From positions 42,775-106,774 of the forward strand of contig CAZCEC010000017.1 in the NCBI GenBank assembly GCA_964497615.1: a stretch of 64,000 nucleotides of DNA, given 5' to 3'. Below are positions 59,973 to 64,000 of the stretch, piece by piece. The notes under the pieces were generated by a model. The model worked only from the letters and a program-made list of their open reading frames with translations. It did not search any database and had not been told where the DNA came from. Each line of letters starts with the position of its first letter. Within the stretch, counting starts at the first letter, position 1. Source of the stretch: CAZCEC01 sp964497615. Lineage in GTDB: Bacteria; Chloroflexota; Anaerolineae; Anaerolineales; UBA6663. The position numbers were made by a program, and so were the translations under genes.

Positions 59973-60528
59973 GGATTACTCCTTGTCATTTGTTGCCTGG
60001 CGCGGCCGGCCGCAGACGCCTGGCCACTGACCACCTGGCGCACGCCGATTTCTAGAGCCAGACCCAGAACGCTGCGTTTCCCGCGTTTCCTGTGGAGCTT
60101 CACCGCTAACTTTTCGCCCGGTTGAGACAGCCTCATGAGCTGCGCGCGCCCGGTCAGGCTGGGCGCGAAGTGTGGCTTGGCGGGCCACGCGGTGCCGGTG
60201 GGAAACCACAAACCTTCCGGGCGCGGGCCGCACGGGCTGCGGGCATACGGTGTGACCACGACATTTCGCTCCAAGAGCGGTCGGGTTTGCTGAGGTGGCC
60301 CACAGCGGTCCGTGCGGAAGATCACATGCGCTTAGCGCATGGAAACCACGTATTGGGACTTGAATAGCACTCCAGTGCCCACCCAAAATGACACACGCAT
60401 GTCATAGACAACGAGCGGGCATCCGGCTACGATGACAATAGGGGCAAGGACATCCGGCGAGCAATATCCCAGCGTCCCAAGTTCGGGCGCTGGGGCTGGA
60501 TTGGAGTTTGGAAGGAGAGAATGCGTTG
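59973..60528. other. Gene-free region upstream of the integrase
   Basis: Divergent intergenic region; no supported gene. It holds CATGCGC/GCGCATG at 60325-60341 (3-base loop, followed by GAAACC) and CGCGCCC/GGGCGCG near 60145. Probably promoters of the integrase and the gene at 60529. The first hairpin resembles a lone CRISPR-type repeat but is not repeated. Confidence 0.5.
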
Positions 60529-61620
60529 ATGCTGGACCAGGTGGGGCGATGGCGGATGGGGCTGCTGGTGCCGGCCAGCGACACAGACCTATTGGAATGG
60601 CTGGAGTGTTACGTCAAAGATGAGTCTGAGGCGCGACTGCCGGCCGAAGGCGGCGCTGTGTGCCTGAGTAGCTTCAACCTACTTCCCGTTCGGAGTGGCG
60701 AGCCATTACGTGCCTGGATCGGCGGCGCATTCTGGGACGCCTACGGGCAAGGCTACCCGCTCTATCGCCCGCTTGAGCTGGCCCTGACCCCCATCGCGCC
60801 CTGCAACCGGGTCGAGGTCGAGCTCTACGCCCGGGACGCCCGCGCTCAGAATTACCTCGTCCAGCTCGTGGTGGCCATCACCGAGCGCTGGCCCGACTCT
60901 GGCCCCACCCTATGGCTGCATGCCCCGCAGGCACTGACGCACCGCCTGGCCGAGCTCAAGCTCAAGACCGACCTGTCCAACTTCGCGCTGGGGCTGGAAG
61001 AGTTCGCTGGCAGCTACCACGCTGACGGTGTGCTGGCGGTGAGCTTCGATGAAGATGCGGCGCCTACAGGCCAGGGCGGCACTGCTCCATCCCGCAAGCG
61101 GCAGCGAAGCTGGACGGTCCAACTGCACCTTCCAGGTCCGGCCCGCCCTTATTACCACATCAGGACGTTTGACCTGGCGCTGACCGCCTCCCGGATGTCC
61201 GGGAAGTATCCTTTGACCTTTTCCCTGACGCGCCAGGGCCATCTGTTCCCGGAGGTGGCCGCCTTCGGACGGGACTTCGCCGCCTGGTGCCGCGACAACT
61301 GGCGCACCGCACCCGTAACCGCCGCGCCGGTTACGGCTCGACCCATAACCGAACCGCCCGTTACGGGTCGAGCCGAGGCGGAAGCCGCCACTCCCACTGA
61401 TAGGCCGTGGGAGTTGATCCCCGATCACCTGTGGGATCGCCGCGCCCTGCGGCTGTGGTGGGAGGGCCTGACCTGTCCCGAGATCGGGCGGCGCCTGAGC
61501 CAGGCGCCCAAGACGGTCCGCAACCGCCTGACGCTGCTCCGAAAAGTATACGGAACCGATGTCGTCCCCACCAATCGGCGACGCCGTATGCCAAATCCGC
61601 AAGTCGGGACACCGGGATAG
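60529..61620 (+). CDS. Unknown protein with C-terminal HTH
   Basis: 363 residues from ATG 60529, selected for GGAGAGA 8 bases upstream. Residues 1-260 form a mixed alpha/beta domain (AWIGGAFWDAYGQGYPLYRP, NYLVQLVVAITERWP). A linker with repeated P-V-T/P-I-T units (TAPVTAAPVTARPITEPPVT, about 262-281) joins a C-terminal helix-turn-helix (LWWEGLTCPEIGRRLSQAPKTVRNRL). The linker DNA holds perfect 10-base inverted arms GGCTCGACCC/GGGTCGAGCC (61335-61344, 61365-61374). Probably a DNA-binding regulator of the element; it occupies the place held by the replication-relaxation gene in the other module. Confidence 0.65.
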   Translation: MLDQVGRWRMGLLVPASDTDLLEWLECYVKDESEARLPAEGGAVCLSSFNLLPVRSGEPLRAWIGGAFWDAYGQGYPLYRPLELALTPIAPCNRVEVELYARDARAQNYLVQLVVAITERWPDSGPTLWLHAPQALTHRLAELKLKTDLSNFALGLEEFAGSYHADGVLAVSFDEDAAPTGQGGTAPSRKRQRSWTVQLHLPGPARPYYHIRTFDLALTASRMSGKYPLTFSLTRQGHLFPEVAAFGRDFAAWCRDNWRTAPVTAAPVTARPITEPPVTGRAEAEAATPTDRPWELIPDHLWDRRALRLWWEGLTCPEIGRRLSQAPKTVRNRLTLLRKVYGTDVVPTNRRRRMPNPQVGTPG

Positions 61621-61655
61621 TGACAGCGGGACTACCCCGGCCACACCCTGGCCGC

Positions 61656-61967
61656 ATGATTACCCATGCACCCCCGCTCACTTACCACGCCCTGCTCGAC
61701 CGTCAGCGCCAGTCGCACGGCCTCAGCTACCAGCAACTCGCCGAGCGCGCCTGGACGACCTCCAGCTACGCCTTCAGGTTGTGCAAAGGAGAGTCGAGGC
61801 CAGGTTACTCGCTGGTGCTCAGACTCGCTCTCGCCATGGCCCTGACGGTGGAGGAGACAGATGAAATGGTGCGCCTGGCGGGCTACCCACCGCTGTTAGG
61901 GCTAAAGGAAGCATCGAATGGCAAGTCAGCTACGGCGAACGCCGCTCAACCCAGCGCAGCCGCCTGA
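61656..61967 (+). CDS. Small XRE-type HTH protein, copy B
   Basis: 103 residues, paralogue of 31614-31937. APPLTYHALLDRQRQSHGLS and the following residues are identical to copy A for 34 positions; later differences are mostly conservative (VEETDEMVRLAGYPPLLGL). Downstream sequence is also homologous to copy A, showing duplication of a segment rather than one gene. Confidence 0.8.
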   Translation: MITHAPPLTYHALLDRQRQSHGLSYQQLAERAWTTSSYAFRLCKGESRPGYSLVLRLALAMALTVEETDEMVRLAGYPPLLGLKEASNGKSATANAAQPSAAA

Positions 61968-61974
61968 GGGATTG

Positions 61975-62204
61975 CCCTCGGATCCACTTGGAGTGCGCTA
62001 TAGCTGTAGGAGGCGCGCTGTGGCTCTGGATGGGATGACATGATCGGCATGCCAGGCCAATGCCTACGCCGCCGGCGCTAGGCCAGCCTCGGCTGGCAGA
62101 CGCACGCCAGCGCCCGCGAGTTGCCGCTGGGCCAGGCTGCCGTCATCTGGGCTGACTGCAGGGGACACCTTCACGGAGTAATGGTTTTCGACCGTCACCA
62201 GACC
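61975..62204 (-). pseudogene. C-terminal remnant of HNH endonuclease, copy B
   Basis: This stretch aligns with 31974-32172 of the intact HNH gene: shared runs include GCCAGGCTGCCGTCATC, GGGGACACCTTCACGG and GACCGTCACCA. Only the last ~65 codons remain and the frame is broken, so the nuclease is dead here. Homology stops abruptly next to the AAA ATPase gene. Confidence 0.75.
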
Positions 62205-62216
62205 TGTTGAGAGCGG

Positions 62217-63443
62217 CTAGAGTTCCGCGAAAGGAATTGACCGCACGTCCGCGCCAAGCGGCAACTGCGTCTCGCCCGGATGAACCAGCCAGCCCGGAGC
62301 GGCCTTCGCGCCCAGCGCCTCCCGCAGGGCCGCAATGCCCGCGGCCATGCCTGGGTGCGGCGTCGCCGTCAATTTGATCTCCACGGGGATCAACCGCCCG
62401 CCTGTCTCAACCAACAGGTCCACTTCCTGCCCGGCAGCCGTGCGCCAAAAGTACAACTGTGGGTCCTGGCCGCGGTGGACCAGCGCTTTGAAGACTTCCA
62501 TGATGACGGCCGTCTCAAACAGCGCCCCGCCCATCGGCCCGGCCGCCGCGTGTTCGGCGCTGCTTAGGCCCACCAGCGCGCACAGCGTGCCGGTATCGGT
62601 GAAGTACACCTTCGGCGTCTTGACCAGCCGTTTGCCGACATTGGCAAAGTATGGCCGCAGCACCAGCACCTGGTAGGTGGCCTCCAACACCGACAGCCAG
62701 GCCTTGGCCGTGTTCACCGCCACCCCCAGGTCGCGGGCAATGTCGGAGAGATTGAGCAGTTGCCCGCTGCGGCCCGCCAGCGTGCGCAGGAAGGCCTGGA
62801 ACAGCGACAGATCGCCCACCTGGCGCAGGGTGCGCACATCGCGCTCCAGGTAAGTCTGAATGTAGCTCGCGTGCCACAAGCCAGCGTCCCGCCCGGGCTG
62901 GGCGGCCAGTTCAGGATAACCGCCGCGCAGGAGCGAATGCCACAGGGCGGTCAGCTTCAGCGGCGGACGCGATGGACTGCCCGCGCCCCGCTCCCACGGC
63001 AAGGGCGCGTTCGATTGTCCCATCTCCTCGCGATGCGCGAGCGGCAGCAGCCGCAGCATGGCGGCGCGGCCTGCCAGGCTCTCGGTTACCCGCTCGGCCA
63101 GCAGCAGGTTTTGCGAGCCGGTCAGCAAGTACTGCCCCCGCCGCGCGCGGCGGGCGTCAATGCTCTCCTTGATATAGGGCAGCAGGTCCGGCGCATATTG
63201 GATTTCGTCGAAGATGACGGGCGGTGGGTTCAGCGCCAGGAAGCCGCGCGGGTCGGCGAGCGCCGCGGCGCGAACATCGGGCAACTCCAACGAGAGATAG
63301 CGGTGGGAGCGCCCATAGAGGTGCTGCAGCAGGGTCGTCTTGCCCGATTGGCGCGGCCCGGTGAGCACGACCGCCGGAAACTCGCCGACCGCCTGTGTCA
63401 AAATGGGCTCAAGCGTACGGGGTAGAAAGGGCTCGTGCCGCAT
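62217..63443 (-). CDS. AAA ATPase with DUF4143 (intact copy)
   Basis: 408 residues from ATG 63443. Walker A TGPRQSGKTT, Walker B PPVIFDEIQYAPDLLPYIK, sensor YLLTGSQNLLLAE, and the DUF4143 C-terminal domain (YFTDTGTLCALVGL, FYWRT-like YFWRTAAGQEVDLLVETGG with VEIK) typical of this widespread single-gene ATPase family with a PD-(D/E)XK-like C-terminus. Role unknown; frequent in accessory regions. A palindromic operator overlaps the expected transcription start. In the other module only its first ~20 codons survive. Confidence 0.85.
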   Translation of the reverse strand: MRHEPFLPRTLEPILTQAVGEFPAVVLTGPRQSGKTTLLQHLYGRSHRYLSLELPDVRAAALADPRGFLALNPPPVIFDEIQYAPDLLPYIKESIDARRARRGQYLLTGSQNLLLAERVTESLAGRAAMLRLLPLAHREEMGQSNAPLPWERGAGSPSRPPLKLTALWHSLLRGGYPELAAQPGRDAGLWHASYIQTYLERDVRTLRQVGDLSLFQAFLRTLAGRSGQLLNLSDIARDLGVAVNTAKAWLSVLEATYQVLVLRPYFANVGKRLVKTPKVYFTDTGTLCALVGLSSAEHAAAGPMGGALFETAVIMEVFKALVHRGQDPQLYFWRTAAGQEVDLLVETGGRLIPVEIKLTATPHPGMAAGIAALREALGAKAAPGWLVHPGETQLPLGADVRSIPFAEL

Positions 63444-63451
63444 CACTGGCC

Positions 63452-63482
63452 TGCAAATTTGCATTTGAAATGCAATTTTGCA
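63452..63482. promoter_or_regulatory. Palindromic operator upstream of the AAA ATPase
   Basis: TTGCATTT-G-AAATGCAA (63459-63475) is a perfect palindrome, and the flanks TGCAAAT/TTTTGCA extend it to about 15 bases per arm with one mismatch. It lies 9 bases upstream of the ATG; a TAGAAT hexamer on the minus strand (63491-63486) could be the -10. A decayed version lies at 33137-33161. Confidence 0.65.
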
Positions 63483-63607
63483 TCTATTCTACCACAGGAT
63501 CGCTCTGACCAGTCAGGCGGCGCGGCGGCTGCCGCCAGCGGGAGCAGGAGATTGCGCAGCAACCACACAACTTCTCGGGACCCGATTCATGTTCGTATTT
63601 CGTTCTG

Positions 63608-63653
63608 ATTTCGGTGTTATTTCGGTTTTAGGAAACCAGAAAACACCTGAAAT
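63608..63653. repeat. Long imperfect hairpin
   Basis: ATTTCGGTGTTATTTCGGTT and its continuation fold back on AAACCAGAAAACACCTGAAA and its continuation, giving about 20 paired positions with a few mismatches and a TAGG loop. The sequence is AT-rich compared with its surroundings and repeats TTTCGG. Located between the PIN remnant and the ATPase gene; function unknown. Confidence 0.5.
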
Positions 63654-63707
63654 TACCGGGAAATATGGGTATTGGGGCCATTCATTTCGGTAAATGGGCG
63701 CATCATT

Positions 63708-63962
63708 TCAGTTAATGAGCGCGTCGATCCTGGACCCGAGACCGCACGCGCCTTCACCTGCTTCCAGAAGGTGTTGGTGGGCAAGTCGTGCTGCAACCAG
63801 GCGATGGCGCTGATGACCTCGGCCAGGACACAATCGAAGACAACGACCTACAATCGCGCTCGGCCAGAGCAGTTTTTTCTCAAGTGAGCGCTGGCGCCAG
63901 AGATCCTGCGCGTCGAGGAGGCCCAGGATTAAGGAGGTGTCCAGCGCAACGCGGGCCGCCAC
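63708..63962 (-). pseudogene. PIN-domain toxin remnant, copy B
   Basis: MAARVALDTSLILGLLDAQD with WRQRS matches the start of copy A (MAAQVALDTSFILGLLDAQD), then the frame is lost after ~28 codons. A second frame carries FDCVLAEVISAIAWL and LPTNTFW, again matching copy A, but the C-terminal half is gone. Frameshifted and truncated. Confidence 0.7.
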
Positions 63963-63964
63963 GG

Positions 63965-64000
63965 CTAATCGTGGTCGTACAACGCTTCGCTATCGGCCAC
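63965..64000 (-). CDS. DUF104 antitoxin, copy B (3' end only)
   Basis: Runs off the window edge. The last codons read ADSEALYDHD then stop, matching ADSEALYDPD of copy A, and it ends 2 bases before the PIN remnant start, as in copy A. Confidence 0.7.
   Translation of the reverse strand: MADSEALYDHD

Noticed and set aside
60325..60346. Orphan CRISPR repeat (CATGCGC-TTA-GCGCATG followed by GAAACC)
   Set aside because: Repeat-like shape but only one copy, no spacer periodicity and no cas gene in the window.

Overview
The window reads as a chromosomal segment of a high-GC, metagenome-type bacterium. Family content (VWA/MoxR pair, BMP nucleoside transporter, UPF0175/DUF3368 and AbiEi/DUF104/PIN toxin-antitoxin debris, pRiA4b ORF-3 protein, stand-alone archaeal-type ATPases, SF1/SF2 helicases) and frequent GTG starts with weak Shine-Dalgarno sites fit Chloroflexota (Anaerolineae-like). 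That assignment is inference; no rRNA or other marker gene is present. A 10-base run of Ns at 1977-1986 marks an assembly join.

Layout. (1) 1-4903: 5'-truncated VWA membrane protein, MoxR AAA+ ATPase, and on the other strand an SDR oxidoreductase and threonine synthase. (2) 5269-6464: decayed edge with a frameshifted glycosyltransferase, the N-terminus of a membrane glycosyltransferase, a tRNA-Gly(TCC) 3' remnant and several hairpins. (3) 6662-15509: a nucleoside uptake and salvage operon: GntR/UTRA regulator with a clear promoter and overlapping palindromic operator, BMP lipoprotein, double ABC ATPase, two permeases, a TIGR00725/LOG-like protein, a PfkB kinase and two tandem nucleoside phosphorylases, the second of which lacks several active-site residues. 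(4) 15542-23340: accessory genes: DUF234 ATPase, pRiA4b ORF-3 protein, two UPF0175/DUF3368 toxin-antitoxin pairs, several pseudogenes and a tandem RNase H protein. (5) 23341-27141: two adjacent SF1 helicases. (6) 27142-31937: a plasmid-like maintenance module (two palindromes, ParA-like, ParB-like, replication-relaxation protein, small HTH protein).

(7) 31974-35245: HNH endonuclease plus decayed AAA ATPase, PD-(D/E)XK nuclease, PIN toxin, DUF104 antitoxin and AbiEi. (8) 35259-56849: a 21.6-kb co-directional minus-strand array: SNF2-DUF3883 helicase, giant sacsin-like GHKL ATPase, GIY-YIG protein, interrupted clamp-like protein, several unknowns, DUF1156 adenine methylase, HelD/UvrD-like helicase and DUF499 ATPase. 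It has a sigma70-type promoter and an intrinsic-terminator-like hairpin between promoter and first gene. I read it as a multi-gene anti-mobile-element (DNA modification plus translocase/ATPase) system. (9) 57024-59972: viroplasmin-RNase HI, UDG-family protein, a hypothetical and a tyrosine recombinase. (10) 60529-64000: an unknown HTH protein, then a second copy of the HTH-HNH-AAA-PIN-DUF104 module.

The HTH-HNH-AAA-PIN-DUF104 module occurs twice, about 30 kb apart, in the same orientation and gene order, with different genes decayed in each copy. The defence array and the integrase lie between these direct repeats, which could support excision or amplification of the whole island. The plasmid partition/relaxation module just outside the left copy suggests the island came from, or is part of, an integrated plasmid or ICE-like element.
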